In this document: one piece after another, positions 39,523 to 51,209 of the stretch | Layout of the letters: each line of letters opens with the position of its first letter | Numbering within the stretch: position 1 is the first letter of the stretch | From: Dysidea avara | Lineage: Eukaryota > Porifera > Demospongiae > Dictyoceratida > Dysideidae | Length of the DNA: 64,000 bases | Assembly: GCF_963678975.1 (NCBI RefSeq) | Contig: NC_089274.1 | Coordinates: 558,001-622,000, forward strand | Direction: 5' to 3' | Program-made: the position numbers and the translations under genes | The notes under the pieces: generated by a model | What the model was told of the DNA's origin: nothing | Database searches by the model: none | The model's input: the letters and a program-made list of their open reading frames with translations, nothing else

Positions 39523-40542
39523 AACTTTGGACAGTCCTCCTGCAGTCACTGCTCCTGCTCCAGGAGGACTTGACTAGCATCCCAGTGCTGGTTCACTGGG
39601 TGGCAGTAGCTGTTTTTGCTTGGCTGCTGGAGGCTGTGTGTGCATGTATGTGCACCACTACCACCTGTCCTTGCTAATGACAGTATAAAGAGTGATTACA
39701 TCCTTTAGACTGCATCTTCTCAGGATGGCTGGCTTCAAGTTCAAGTGTGTGTGTGTGTGTGTGTGTGCATATGTGAGTGCGAGATGACTCCAATGCTGCT
39801 AAGCAAAACAAGTAATGTTGGGCCTTTGTAGAGGCCTTTGCTTAATAACCACCAGGCACCCATTGATGAAGTTGATGTTACAGCTGAGCGGGCTGCTTCC
39901 CCAGTTGACACAAGGTCTCGAAGCAATGTGAGTAAAGTTTCTTACTCAAGGAAACAATAACAACACCAATTTTGCATAACCAAGCATCAATCCTGGAACT
40001 TTTTGATTACCAGGTAGCGACTTGGCTATGCTGCCTCACACACACGTACGCTCACACACACTACACTACACACACTACACTACACACACCAGAGGAGGTC
40101 GGCAGCGATTAAGCACCTTTAGAAATTAATTACGCAAAAGTCAATATTTTGGGATGAAATAAAATGTGTGGAATATGTAACGAAGTGTGGTATCATTGTG
40201 CTGTTCACAAGAATATACCCGGTTAGTGCTAGAAGAGACATGTCAAATAGAGTTATATAATTTTCACCTCAAAATCTAGGATCTTTTACAAAACAAACTA
40301 CATTACCTTAGTGCTTATACAAAGCGCAATCCACATATCGAACAACCCCCTGTCACCCCCACCGTTTGCTAGTTTTTGCACTGCAACTATTAATGCTCCT
40401 GTGAAATTTCAAGCCAAAATATGTATTTAAAGTAAATCGCTGTCAACTTCCTCTGCACACGCACACAGGCACGCACGCACTCACACTCACACACTACACA
40501 CACCACACACACTACACACACACACTACACACACTACACACA

Positions 40543-40632
<90 letters not shown>

Positions 40633-43600
40633 CAACACACACACACACACACACAACAACACACTACAACACACACACACACACAACAACACACACACAC
40701 ACAGAGGGTAGCTCACCACTGCTCATTTCATTACACACAATGTTATTAATGCCGGAGTGTAGGTACTCAAGTTGATCAGCTACCAGTCGTTGCTCACACA
40801 TGGCAGCTAGTTTAGTTCTTGTTGATGAATGGAACACATGATTGTATCGCTCCGTCATCTCATTGAGCTTGATGGCAGCCTAGTGGGCCACACTATCACT
40901 ATGGTGATGACACAAGAGAGGAATTACCTTCAGTAAATAGCTAGAGTAATTATCTTGTGCAAGAAGATTTGCAGCATATTGTTGACAGTGGGCACTAATT
41001 AGATGTAGTAATGGAACTTCCATGTTGTCTTGATAGAGCTACACCTATTTGTTATAATATGTTCTAATATATTAGAATATACCTGTAATGGTGATGACTG
41101 CTTTTGTGCTTCTTCCATCTTAACTATGGTATGGAATTTGTGAGAGTTATAGCAACAGCCAATCATATTTATACCTAATGAATTCTGTAGTTTCATCACC
41201 AGATGCAGGCTACTGTCATGTTCGTTGTTGCTCCATTGTCTGTCAGGGGGTGGAGGATACATCAAATTATTTTCTACCCTTGATCAACTGAAACATATTG
41301 TCCAATGAAGTCATGATGTTTTACAATAGGATAAATGTAGCAATATTCCTGGATTAATTCCCAGGCTATATAGCTCTTCAGACACAACATTCTCACTACA
41401 AGTTGTAGTGGGTCTATTCAGATAACCAGTAATTGTTACAAAAAAGACACAGAGGCCATTCAGGCCAGGCCTTGGGACCAAGAAAAGTTTTGACTGCAGA
41501 TGAGGGTCCAGTTAACCAATCAATAGTGTGCGATGTGGCCAAGTGTTCAGGTGTGTGACAGACAAGTGTGTATTTTACAGGAAACAATTAATGCTATTTT
41601 CACACCTTTGTACCTCAGTAGTGGCTAAACAAAAAATTTTCTGTGAAAAATCTCTCAGGGTGGGATATCTTCTGGTTCCTAAATTGAGCTACATCGATCC
41701 AGTGAACAATGAGATACAAAGTTCATCTTATTAATTGTCTTCATCTGCTGTTAATTTTCTTTTCACACTACTTATAAAAATTGACATAACTCATTCAAAT
41801 TTGGAGAGCATAAACAGCATATAAACAACATAATATAGCACATTTGTGTACAAATTGGTAGAAGTGGAGCAAAGTTGTGAGTGATTTCCAAAATTGCGAT
41901 TTTTTTGTTACGCCTGCAGGGTAAACTACAGATAGAAACATCAGTGTGCAGATAGGACCTTTGGTGCATGGTTTGAAAGGGGCAATGTTGGGCAAGTTAC
42001 TTTTTAAAGTAACCAGTGACATATTACTTGCAACTGAACTATTTAGTTACAGTTACATATTACCCATAAAATAAAGTAACTATAATAATATTACATATTA
42101 TATTACTTTGTGTCCACAGCCTTAAGTTGTCATGTGTGAAACTACCACTTTATCACGTGACATGATTGCGTTGTTGGACAATGTGCAAATCTTGGTTATA
42201 AGTATGAAGCTGGTGAATAAGCTTCATTCAGTAGGCTTCATTACTTTGTTGCGGTTAGGCGTTACTCAGTGGATTATTAACGGGATTAGTAACTTCGTTA
42301 CTTGTAGTAATAATATTACATAATATTAGATTCACCTTACAGTAACTATATTACTTAGGTAACGAGTTACATTTGTAAGTAAAGTAACTTGAGTTATATT
42401 ACCTGTTTTTATAGTGTATTTCGTTATATTACTTAGTTACCACAAAAGTAACGTAATGTGTTACTCCCAACACTGAAAAGGATATATATATATATATAAT
42501 CAAACACGTGAAACCAAGTTACTCTAATAGAATAGTCACTGAGAAGTTAAAAAAACCACCATGCATGAAAAACGTCAAAAAAATTCTTAAAAGTTGTTCA
42601 GGGTTCACACAAGAGACTGCCACACCCAAACCCTTTACCACTCTGCCACTGTTGTTAGTTGTTCATCTCACTTAATTTTTACCTTATAAAAATGGAAGTT
42701 CTAGTTTAGTTCACCAGAATGTAATTTCATAGATCTATCCATGGAAATTCTAGTGGGTTGTTCTAGAGTATTCTACGTGCACTGTACTAGAAGTGCTCAG
42801 AAAATGTGCACTCTTATTAGAGTACTACCACTACCACTACCACTAGCTACCACTACCACTACTACTACTTTGGTTTCATTTAAGAATTACACATGTACAT
42901 TTGTACAGACACAAATTGTATAACAGGTAAAAATACCTAAGTTACACAAGAAAAATTAATATATCTCATTACAGCAATAGTTCCCAATAATGCTGCCTTC
43001 TGAAGATTATCAAAACCCAAGTAATTAAAGAATGGGATCTTCTTCAAATGCTGCCATTGATGTTTTGAAATGACACCTGTGTGGCCGAAAACAATTGGAA
43101 CAATATCAACTGGTTGTTCATAACAACAGTTCAGTTCTCTAACCAGAGCCTGGTACTTTCTTATCTTCTCTCTCTCTTTCTCCACAACATTAACATCTGC
43201 TGGACATGAAACTTCCAGGAGCAGGATATGCTGATCCTGCTTAAGAAATACCACAAAATCAGGTCAGTTACAGGATACTTTAACATCAGTCACCATATCA
43301 AAATCCCACAAGATCTTGATCTTATTATTTTCGACCACAGGAAGTGGATGGTGTGTAAACGAGCTATTACTTAATACAGGGAAGTGAAATGACTTACATA
43401 AATGAAAGTGAAGCACCTTGGCCACCAAATTGTGTTAGTTAAGATAGCAAGTAGGGGCCAGTATTGAACATCCAGCTAAGACATGCTGAATTGTTTCCTC
43501 TTGGTCACCACAGAAGCGACACAACACAGATGGTATGTGAGACCTTATTATTCTAGCTTGGTAAACACGAGTACTAATCACTTGATCTTGAATAGCGAAT

Positions 43601-46600
43601 ATTGTACTTTCCAACTCACTGTGCAAAGATCTGTTCAGCCATCTAAAACTCCAATCAATATTCATATCCACAGAGCGGATCCAATTAAAAAACTTTCCAT
43701 GTAATGGTTTAGCAGACAAACAATCCAACAGTTTCTTCTGCTGAGCAGCAAATATGGCAGCTTTCAGTTGCCCACAGGAGTAACTCAACATATCATCCAG
43801 GCCCAGGCTGGAGACAAGCAATGCAGCTCTGGACATGCTAGAGACACGAGATGGCAATTGAGTATCAAGAGTACAACACATCTTCACTAGTACATCTCCA
43901 GATGTATTTAGATGGTGGGAGAGCATAATTAGACATAAATTTTCAACACACAGTAAACCTTTTCCACCCAACTTACGAGGGAGGAACAATCGCTCCACAG
44001 ATGAACGAGGGTGATGACAGTTAGCATTTGTTATCACCTGACGTACCAACCGGTCAAACTGTAAAACTTCAAATTTAGTCCAGCCAACCACTCCAAATCC
44101 ATACGAGAGTAGAGGTATACAGAAACTATTGGTAGCTTGCACTTTAAATCTTCCATACAACAATGATTTCCACACAATCTTGAGACGTCTACTAAATTCT
44201 TCAGTAAGAGATGTCTTAGCTTGTCCACCACCACATTCTTGAAATCCTAGGTACTTGTATGTTTCCCCATAAGACAACTCATGAATTTCATCACTCAAAG
44301 TCAGTCACTACAGGGCCTGTAGACACAGGTTTGCCTCTCTTGATAGTCAATTTAGCACACTTCTGAATTCCAAGTCATTCCAATATATCAGATGAATATG
44401 TCTCCTGAAATGGTAACTTGCAGTGAATCATCAGTATCATGTATATCATCAACAGTCACATCATCATGTACCAAAGGAGGTATTATTGCTACATCATCAT
44501 GTAGGTGTTATTGCTACATCATCTTGTATAACAGGAGGTGTTATTGTTATACAATCCTGTATCAATGTTTTGTAAAAAAGTCAGAACGACCAGTACTGGA
44601 TGTTGTACCACTATTTCCATCACAGTTATATGGCGCTGCATCCACACTTATTGAAGTACATGGCTGAGCTTCACACAACTCAAATTCAGATAATAACTTT
44701 GAATGAAGTATAGCACGAGCCTGACAACTTAAGTTATTGCTAGATCGAAAAGTTTTGTCAGGGTTTCTCGAATCCCACAGATTCTTTAAACGTTTCTGGT
44801 AGCTTTTTCTAGCAGCCTTAGCTGAGTAGTAGCATTTCATCAACTCTAGGTTCTCCTCACGAGACCAACTGCGCCTCCCACGAACCATAGTGGCAGAAGA
44901 ACGTTCAGCGTCCAACAGTTTGATGGAAGGGCTTCCACAGGGAAGGGGTAGCAAACCTGCGTTGTCTTTCGCGCTAGACATCCGACAATAAGCAGAGTTT
45001 CAATCCAAGTGGGCATCAATTGGAGAACACTACCTCGAAAACTAGGCTAGGTGGCCCAACCACAACGAGATCAGCGAGTAGGAGCTTTCACAAAACAATA
45101 GCATCTTAAATCAAGCGGCGAACAAGCCAAAATCACGGAGCGAAAAATCGTCTGATCACGTGACCTACTACCACTGCTACTACTACTACTACCACTACTA
45201 CTACAAAAATTTTAATAAATAGTCAGGCTTACCAAGCATATGTACATAAGAGTCATGCGATTGAGATACTCTAATAGAACAGTCGTCCTCACTGCGTCTT
45301 GTTGTCATGCCTACCAGGTAAACTACTTATGGCTAGTTGAATTTCTTGGTAACTGTCAAGTTCAGTGGAAATCTGTTTAATTATCATCAAATTAATAATT
45401 ACAGTACCATACATGTATGTACATGTGAAGTTCCGCCACTATAATAATACAAAATTCCAAAATAGTCTTTAAAATCCAGTTCCTGTAAAAAAGGTAGACA
45501 AAAGCCAGCAAAGCTAATATCTAATCCAAAACAGCCCAGCTGTAAAAAGGGTGCAGCCTTCCAACAATAAGCCAGTACTGTATGATAGATTTGTTCTCTA
45601 TAGCAGCAAAAATTATAACTGATTTCACTAAGTAGAAGCCTTCCTTTGATTGTTATGGATGTGGCAGCGTGTTCTGATTTTGTTTAAGGGAGGGGTCATG
45701 TCATGTGACCAGTTTATAAGTGCAGCTACAGGTGGCGGCCAAGAAATGGCTACAATTATACTGTCAATTAAAATTATACTGCCAATTAATTCATTACAAA
45801 TTAAAGTTATATTAAACCCCACCATGAGTAGGATAATACATAGTTATCAATCAAGGCTGAGGTGTTGATAACAGATATCCTATGAGCGCAGGTGTGGTTT
45901 AACTGGCTTCTATCCCACATTTTGAAGCACTTGACTTCATAAGAACTACAGTAGTGTATGGTTTCAATTTTGCTGTGCTTGCAGTTTTATGAGATGGCTT
46001 CGCGTTCCTAATGAATGTGTAAATCAACTTGTCCTTCATATTTAAGGATCCCAGGGGTTTAACTAGTATATCCTCCTACTTTGATGTAGGGCTTCAATGG
46101 GATAGAATGGACATTATCATTGCAGCCAATTCTTGGCTGACACCTTTGATGTCATAACTATATAGATAGATAGTAACACTACAACTAGTTACTCACTTTT
46201 TCACCTCATGCAGAGCGGCCTGTACCACACTGGAGATCACATGATCCACCATCTCATCCCTCCACACCTTCATTGCTAACTGTAATGATAAAGTCATCAC
46301 GTGATGTCATACGACATCATCACCTGGTTTATTTCCATTAGGTGCACACCATCATTTAGCTCCACTGGCTGGATTAGTTCAGTTGCTACTGGCAACAACA
46401 AGTGTTCGTGATTGTGTGACTCTCTATTGTAATAACTATAGGGGAGTGAGTTGCTATAGTAATACTATCACCATGACTACCTGTACAAGAAGTTTAGGTA
46501 CAATGCTCCAATGTCATAATTGTCCCACAGGTTGCCATAGTGATGTAATAGGGACTGTCCCTCACACTGCAGTATCTGCTACAGGACACAGCAAGTAACA

Positions 46601-49421
46601 ACAATCCCTTCCCACAGAGAGGAGAGGCCACACAAGTGACACAATCCCCACCCAATAGTGGATATGGGTCCAAGTAACTTCAATACAAGTATTATTAAGT
46701 TACATATCCACTCTAGTTGAATACTCAAGTCTACCTATTAACAATTCACAGAACCACAAGCTGCTTGTTCAACTCTAACAAGAAAATAATTAGTTGTTGA
46801 ATGAGTTATACCCCAGCAACAAATGTGGTATATATGCTCATGAAATTGTTCTTTTGTTATGTACGTCCAAACTATACAATAATTGAAATACTTATAAAGT
46901 ACTCTAAAGTACAAGTACATGTAAAGTACAAACTGTACTACTTAGCTCATGTAATTGGACCCATGTCTGGGGTACACATAACAACACAAATGTTATACAA
47001 TTGGAATTACCATACCGTCCTCAAACTCCTCACGTGATCAGTCAACAGATCACATGTATTGTGGTAGAGCCTCTCGAGATGACAGTCAGGGTAGGAGACA
47101 CACAATGAATAAATATCTCTGAACAGGTCAAGAAACTCTAGCAGCATAATAGGGGGACCTCGTGATGGGACCACTGTTCTGGACAGGGCTACTCTCCCCC
47201 CACAAATTTATTCACCAACAACAACTGGAATGAGTGTATTATGACATGTACAGTAGCTGTGAATATAACCCCCTGAGGCATTTCCTAGATGAATGCATGA
47301 ACGTTATTGTTATTAGTGCTTTACAGTGACCAGCACTGAAGGTCTGACAGCAACATGTGCTGCAGCCTTAGGATTACCTAACTTAATAAACTGAGGTGTC
47401 CTGATTATCAAGGTGTCCAGGTCAGTTTCCTTAGTCAAAATTTCCCGACAGACTGGTAAGCAGTATGCTTCTATATTTCCTCACCAATAATTCAGTAAGG
47501 ATTTTGGTGTACGGAATCGATCACATAAGTATTCTAAAACACTTTGTCATGTCACTCTCTTCTCCTAAATAGGGTAACCCTAACCCTAACGTGACCAATT
47601 TTGATGATGTTTGGTTCCCCTCAGACCAAATTTGGCAATATGGCCACTGATGGTGCACCTTACAAATTGAATCCCACAATAGGACCAATCAACAATAGAC
47701 TCACCAAATGAGTGTTATGTGTCTAGTTTACACACAAACAAATTATGTTTCATACTAGAACAATGATGGCTGAAGTGTTCAAGTAGTGTTCCAACTAAAT
47801 AAATGAACAACTTAACACACTAAAATATGTTGTGTGGCAAAAATACTTGTTTCCAATAATTTATATCTAACTAGCTGTAAATCCTGCCTATAACAAGTTA
47901 CGTTCAAGTGGAGTAAAGTGTGACATCTGTTTTAAAAGTTGTGCTCTATACCTCTGGAATAATTAATAAATCAAAATTTGGTCCACTTGTATTAACTGTA
48001 CTTAGTAATATTTAAGATATTGACAGTTTAGCCATGCAGGAAACTTGTAAGTAACAATGACCATATTCATATGTGTATACACCTCCACTTTTGTTTTACG
48101 GGAGGCTCTTAGCCCCATTCTCTTCTAAGGCCAGATATTCTAATAGAGCAGTCAGTTACTCTAATTTATTTCCAAATTCAATTTCAAAAGGCTAATTATC
48201 ATGTGGAGGAATACCCCCTAGATATACATGCCAACTATTCACCTATTTGAAAAGTCGTTGCTTCGATCTTATTACAAGAACAGGTTAGTCGGGTAATAAA
48301 ACGAAGAAAAAAAAACATTTCATACAGCAGGCATGTTAAATTACAAGCCATACACGAGGGGTATAAAGTAAATACATTCATAGCACACTAAAAGTTTTGG
48401 CATAGCATTGATTTCCTTCGCTAGGAGGGTGGTGATAAATAGGATTATATAATGTGCTGAGAAGCCTCAAATTTTAGCGTTATGAGATCAAAATTAGAGC
48501 AACTAACTGTTTTATTAGTGTCATCGCAATGATTATAGAAATTAAATTCTACAAGTCATATATATTTTTTCTATTTTAATTAAAATTTGCATAAATGTTG
48601 AGTCAGTTGGGTCGAACAACTTTTCAAGTAGGGTGTGGCCTAACACACTGTGTAACTTTGCATCAACCAATTCACCACCTTTCTTCTTCTTCACATATTT
48701 TTGTTGCTATGTCCTTGGCCATCTTTCAAGTTGATAATAAAACCAAACAAAGAAGTCTGCTCTTCACATACAATCATCACCATTTATCTAAAGATGAAGA
48801 AATGTATTGTTATCCCAGGTGATAAGCTCATGATCAGTTCAACGTGAACAGTATAACTCACAGCTCCTTTCAGCCACAAAACTTTTCCACTGAATCCAGC
48901 CATTATGCAAATAATTAGCAACTATTTTATTTATTTATTATTACTGGGCAGGCAGTGTTTACTGATTATGCCCAGGGGGGAAAATTACAAGGGGGGAACA
49001 TATGTACAACTATGGTAACTACCTAGCTATGAAATTTTTCCTCCCAATCCGGCCAGTTGCTCATCTACAAAAATTTTATACCTCAAAAACTGGTACCCAC
49101 AATCTTCAACACTAACTGGTTTACAAGTGAAGAAGTTCTCCCTGGTGGATGTATTCCTTCATGTTGACTTGAAAGACAAGTCTACAGTTAACATATGGTC
49201 AGTTGTGTAGCTAAATATTATATGGTCTACATTGTTAATACAAACACAAGGGTCTCTGAGGGCAAGTTGTCTGAGGGGTCCAGCCCTTCCCTTAAAGGAT
49301 ACGAGAAACAATCGTTCCAATCTTTGTTGGTAACCGGTTGTACAGATACTACATTGTTCACCGTCACTCGTATACGTTGCCAGGTCTCCTCGAAGTCAAT
49401 CTGTTTAGGCCTAAGAGACAT
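31169..49421 (-). CDS. CUL2: Cullin-2
   Basis: Exons resolved, all phase-consistent within each block: 49421-49303, 47118-47016, 46566-46481, 46423-46324, 46279-46197, 41239-41175, 41123-41083, 41038-40928, 40879-40717, 38724-38635, 38420-38386, 38337-38221, 38168-38106; then 35334-35283, 35229-35185, 35137-35051, 34999-34853, 34803-34729, 34672-34606; then 33522-33468, 33420-33324, 33133-33035, 31568-31515, 31468-31406, 31350-31300, 31249-31169. About 716 codons are accounted for against about 745 in vertebrates; a small exon is missing in each of the two gaps. Diagnostic pieces are the start MSLRPKQIDFEETW, FKFIDDKDMFQK, the cullin-homology region ALAKRLVYGLS and GKSLTWVMG, LNMNYSNKRTKFKIT, and the C-terminal winged helix with the NEDD8 acceptor lysine in VRVMKARK, ending NEYHYLA. 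CUL2 scaffolds elongin B/C-VHL-box E3 ligases with RBX1. Confidence 0.97.
31865..31931. repeat. Foldback hairpin
   Basis: GCCTGCAATGAT...TTAATGCCAAT is mirrored by ATTGGTATTAATATCATTGCAGGC with a loop of about 18 bp. It lies in a CUL2 intron. Confidence 0.75.
33590..33642. repeat. 20-bp tandem repeat
   Basis: About two and a half copies of ATAACATGATGTCACATTAC in a CUL2 intron. Confidence 0.8.
34429..34526. mobile_element. Foldback element
   Basis: CAACAATCTCTTGTATCATCA and its inverse TGATGATACAAGAGATTGTT bound about 55 bp. It lies in a CUL2 intron, downstream of the exon ending at 34606. Confidence 0.7.
35390..36193. mobile_element. TIR element, about 800 bp, TAGTTCTAG-rich
   Basis: Ends are AGTGTTTTTCTAGTAC and the inverse GTATACTAGAAAACACT. 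Both subterminal regions are full of TTAGTTCTAGT words in inverse orientation, the pattern of hAT-type subterminal repeats. The middle includes a 14-bp repeat TTGTCACCTCTCCC in about three copies near 35745. The element lies in a CUL2 intron. Confidence 0.65.
36752..36867. mobile_element. Foldback element, copy 2
   Basis: Same family as 26243-26353: GAATGATGGTATTACAGCAT and its inverse, with inner GGGGAAATCCTTAC/GTAAGGTTTTCCC. It lies in a CUL2 intron. Confidence 0.8.
37302..37571. mobile_element. TIR element, 270 bp
   Basis: The arm CATGAAAGTTGCAATTAGTGT and then TTTCATGGGTA is mirrored by TACCCATGAAAACACCAATTAC and AACTTTCAT. The middle contains a 23-bp tandem repeat (TTTGATAGATGTGACATCACAGG). 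It lies in a CUL2 intron. Confidence 0.7.
37742..37985. repeat. 23-bp minisatellite
   Basis: About ten tandem copies of TACCCCTTCAATGTAACCTACAGTG-type units (ACTGTAACC and AATGTAACC variants) in a CUL2 intron, close to the region where a CUL2 exon is missing from my model. Confidence 0.9.
39241..39263 (+). repeat. Type copy of the dispersed near-palindromic motif
   Basis: GAGATACTCTAATAGAGCAGTC, with the core CTCTAATAGAG palindromic around a central base. Close copies occur throughout the window (listed in the findings), always outside the exons I could define. Confidence 0.85.
39489..39525. repeat. Poly-C/CA simple repeat
   Basis: A C run of about 20 followed by an AC run; it lies in a CUL2 intron. 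Confidence 0.95.
40455..40705. repeat. (CA)n microsatellite next to a CUL2 exon
   Basis: About 250 bp of CA repeats with TACA interruptions. It ends about 10 bp beyond the donor site of the CUL2 exon 40879-40717, so it is the 5' part of that intron on the transcribed strand, read as (GT)n. Confidence 0.95.
41983..42475. mobile_element. hAT-like MITE
   Basis: Ends are CAATGTTGGGCAAGTTACTT and the inverse AAGTAACG...GTTACTCCCAACACTG. Both subterminal regions are dense in AGTAAC/GTTACT. CAGTGTTGGG-type ends are well known from animal hAT elements. Flanking octamers GAAAGGGG and AAAAGGAT resemble each other but are not identical. Confidence 0.75.
42823..42869. repeat. (ACT/ACC)n microsatellite, left boundary of retroelement
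   Basis: TACTACCACTACCACTACC-type trinucleotide run directly adjoining the 3' end of the retroelement at 42870-45165. Confidence 0.9.
42870..45165 (-). mobile_element. Internally deleted non-LTR retroelement, R2-like architecture
   Basis: Reading the minus strand: 44981-44562 encodes a Myb-like DNA-binding segment (R-R-S-W-S-R-E-E-N-L-E-L-M). 44298-43435 begins just after where a reverse transcriptase palm should be (Y-K-Y-L-G-F), continues through the thumb region, and carries a zinc knuckle C-R-F-C-G-D...H-V-L-A-G-C. 43254-42937 encodes V-F-L-K-Q-D...L-L-L-E-V-S-C-P, fitting a PD-(D/E)XK restriction-like endonuclease after a break. The catalytic palm is absent, so this copy cannot move by itself. 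Microsatellite of the same type borders both ends. It lies in a CUL2 intron on the sense strand. Confidence 0.75.
45166..45204. repeat. (ACT/ACC)n microsatellite, right boundary of retroelement
   Basis: CTACTACCACTGCTACTACT-type run directly adjoining the 5' end of the retroelement; same unit and orientation as 42823-42869. Confidence 0.9.
45205..46196. other. CUL2 intron sequence without recognised content
   Basis: Apart from one copy of the dispersed motif at 45264-45284, I see no exon, repeat boundary or RNA gene in this stretch. Confidence 0.5.
47119..49302. other. CUL2 intron 1
   Basis: A 2.2-kb intron with no coding similarity. It holds a short piece of the GGTGTCCTGATTATCAA repeat (47393-47425), a copy of the dispersed motif (48133-48154) and a TAACCCTAACCCTAAC run at about 47574 that is too short to mean a telomere. 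Confidence 0.6.
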
Positions 49422-49475
49422 AACTTTCCCTGCTCAGTTAAAGACGCATGAACCACCAGAAAATAGAGGCGCTTA

Positions 49476-50277
49476 AGGTGGCGCTGAAGTAATCAAATGA
49501 AGCCTTACAAGGCTAATAGGACATCATGTTTGTGGCCATGCGCGAAAAAACACGGAAAACTAGTAGAACAAAGCAAAGCGCTTCGAAATATTGAAAGAAC
49601 CAACTCTATTAGACTGTCAGGCTACTATTGCTGATGCAAGTAACGATATTCACGTACTAACTTCATCACCTTGTCAAAACTCTGGTAACTTAACGGTGAA
49701 CAACACCAGCTGTCATCGCGTGATTACTGCTTTACGGAGCGCGCCCTGGCCAGTTACACTGTCTTACAATTCGTGAAATAACTCCATTTTTATGTACCAT
49801 AGATCCTCAAAATATGGCAGAGGCACTGGTGAAGCGTTTCTTTACAGGGCTATGGAAAGATTTTTCGCGATTCGCTGTTGACGGGCGTGATATCACTTGT
49901 TGAAAAATGCGGGTTTGCATTTTAACCAGTTTCCACGTTGTACTGTTAAAAAGGATTCCATAGAGTTGTTCTACAAGGTGAGAAACCATAAGAGCCAAGG
50001 CGGCTTAGTGCTAGGTTGTTTCTGGGATGAGTTATTTTTAAAATAGGCTCGTAAGTTCAGAGTTTGATAGCCACGACATTAAAGCGGGTGATTTCACGGA
50101 ACTTGGCATGCTAAGCTACAACATTACAGGCTATCATAAGAACCCTTTAAACGTAGACTACATGGTTCACAAGCGGAGTTCTCCACCACCCTAAAATAGC
50201 TAATTAAGCGCGTGGGCTAATATTAATCGTGACAAATGGGCATTGTACGGCTTCACATAATTACTTCAGCGCCACCT
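49476..50277. mobile_element. TIR element upstream of CUL2, 802 bp
   Basis: Ends are AGGTGGCGCTGAAGTAAT and the exact inverse ATTACTTCAGCGCCACCT, with TGAAGCC also mirrored further in. Its near end is 55 bp upstream of the CUL2 start codon. No target duplication is obvious, because the other side abuts the next element directly. Confidence 0.8.
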
Positions 50278-50278
50278 G

Positions 50279-50645
50279 GATGAATTTCATAACTATAGTT
50301 GCCCCTAGCAACCTGAATTTTACAATATTTGTAGGGATAAATGTCTAGTAACATCTCCAAATTTTTATAAAGATAACATAAAAAGGTCATGAGATATAAC
50401 ATTTTAAAGTTTGTCATTTTCCCATACATTATCTATGTGATTTCCCAGAAGGGGCAACTGTTACCCCCTCCCATAGATAATGTATGGGAAAACTGCAAAC
50501 TTTAAAATGTCACATCTCATGACCTATATATGGTATCTTTTTAAAAATTGGAGATGTTACTTTTGACATTCACACCTACAAAATAATGCAAAATTTAGGT
50601 TGCTAGGGTCAACAGTTTAAAATTTCTTATTATGAAATTCATCTA
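50279..50645. mobile_element. Long foldback element, copy 2
   Basis: Second copy of the family at 2154-2723: begins GATGAATTTCATAAC and ends TTATGAAATTCATC, with the same GGTTGCTAG, GGTCATGAGATAT and CATACATTATCTATG words. It is shorter than copy 1 in the centre. Confidence 0.8.
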
Positions 50646-50799
50646 TTATATGTGCGTTCATAGATAAGACACCCCATAAGGGTGTCTATTATCTATGTTT
50701 GCACCATAAACATACTGGTCTCTACTCATCATGTGATAGAATGTCTGATGTGGCCACTCCCTTCGCAAAAGGGACAATGCAACGTATACCATAGATACA

Positions 50800-50925
50800 G
50801 TATACCAACGGTCTCAGACCGTTTTCTGTGTGCGAGTGGGGGAAAGTCCAAGGGCAGCAAGGTCCTTTCCCCCCACCCACACACAAAAGGGAAAAAAGCG
50901 GTCTGGCCTTAAAAGACTAGGTGCT
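50800..50925. mobile_element. Possible decayed TAGTCT-ended element
   Basis: The right end GCGGTCTGGCCTTAAAAGACTA resembles the TIR of the elements at 3712 and 3826. The left end ACGGTCTCAGACCGTTTTC is only partly complementary, and a GTGGGGG/CCCCCAC pair lies inside. Confidence 0.4.
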
Positions 50926-51209
50926 AGACTTCTGATTGATTAAAATGGAACTGGTAGCAGTTTGAATTTACAAATTTGATTAATTCCATGTCATCAATAG
51001 CATGACTCCATTACTACCTGTTTACTGCAAGCCATATATTTAATAGGTAATGGTCTTCTAAGGTTATGGTAAAATTCATATTGAACTTTGTCAGTGCACA
51101 CCACAACCAGACTATGGAGCACATGGAATAGACACAATACACACACACAGACACATCTTATTATGGTTCACTCATTATATAAACATTATAAAAATTTGGT
51201 GGTATTTAA

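Noticed and set aside
43483-44234. Plus-strand and alternate-frame ORFs over the retroelement
   Set aside because: They are shadows of the minus-strand retroelement frame, which alone shows conserved motifs.
47570-47600. TAACCCTAACCCTAAC telomere-like run
   Set aside because: Only about two and a half units, in the middle of a CUL2 intron.
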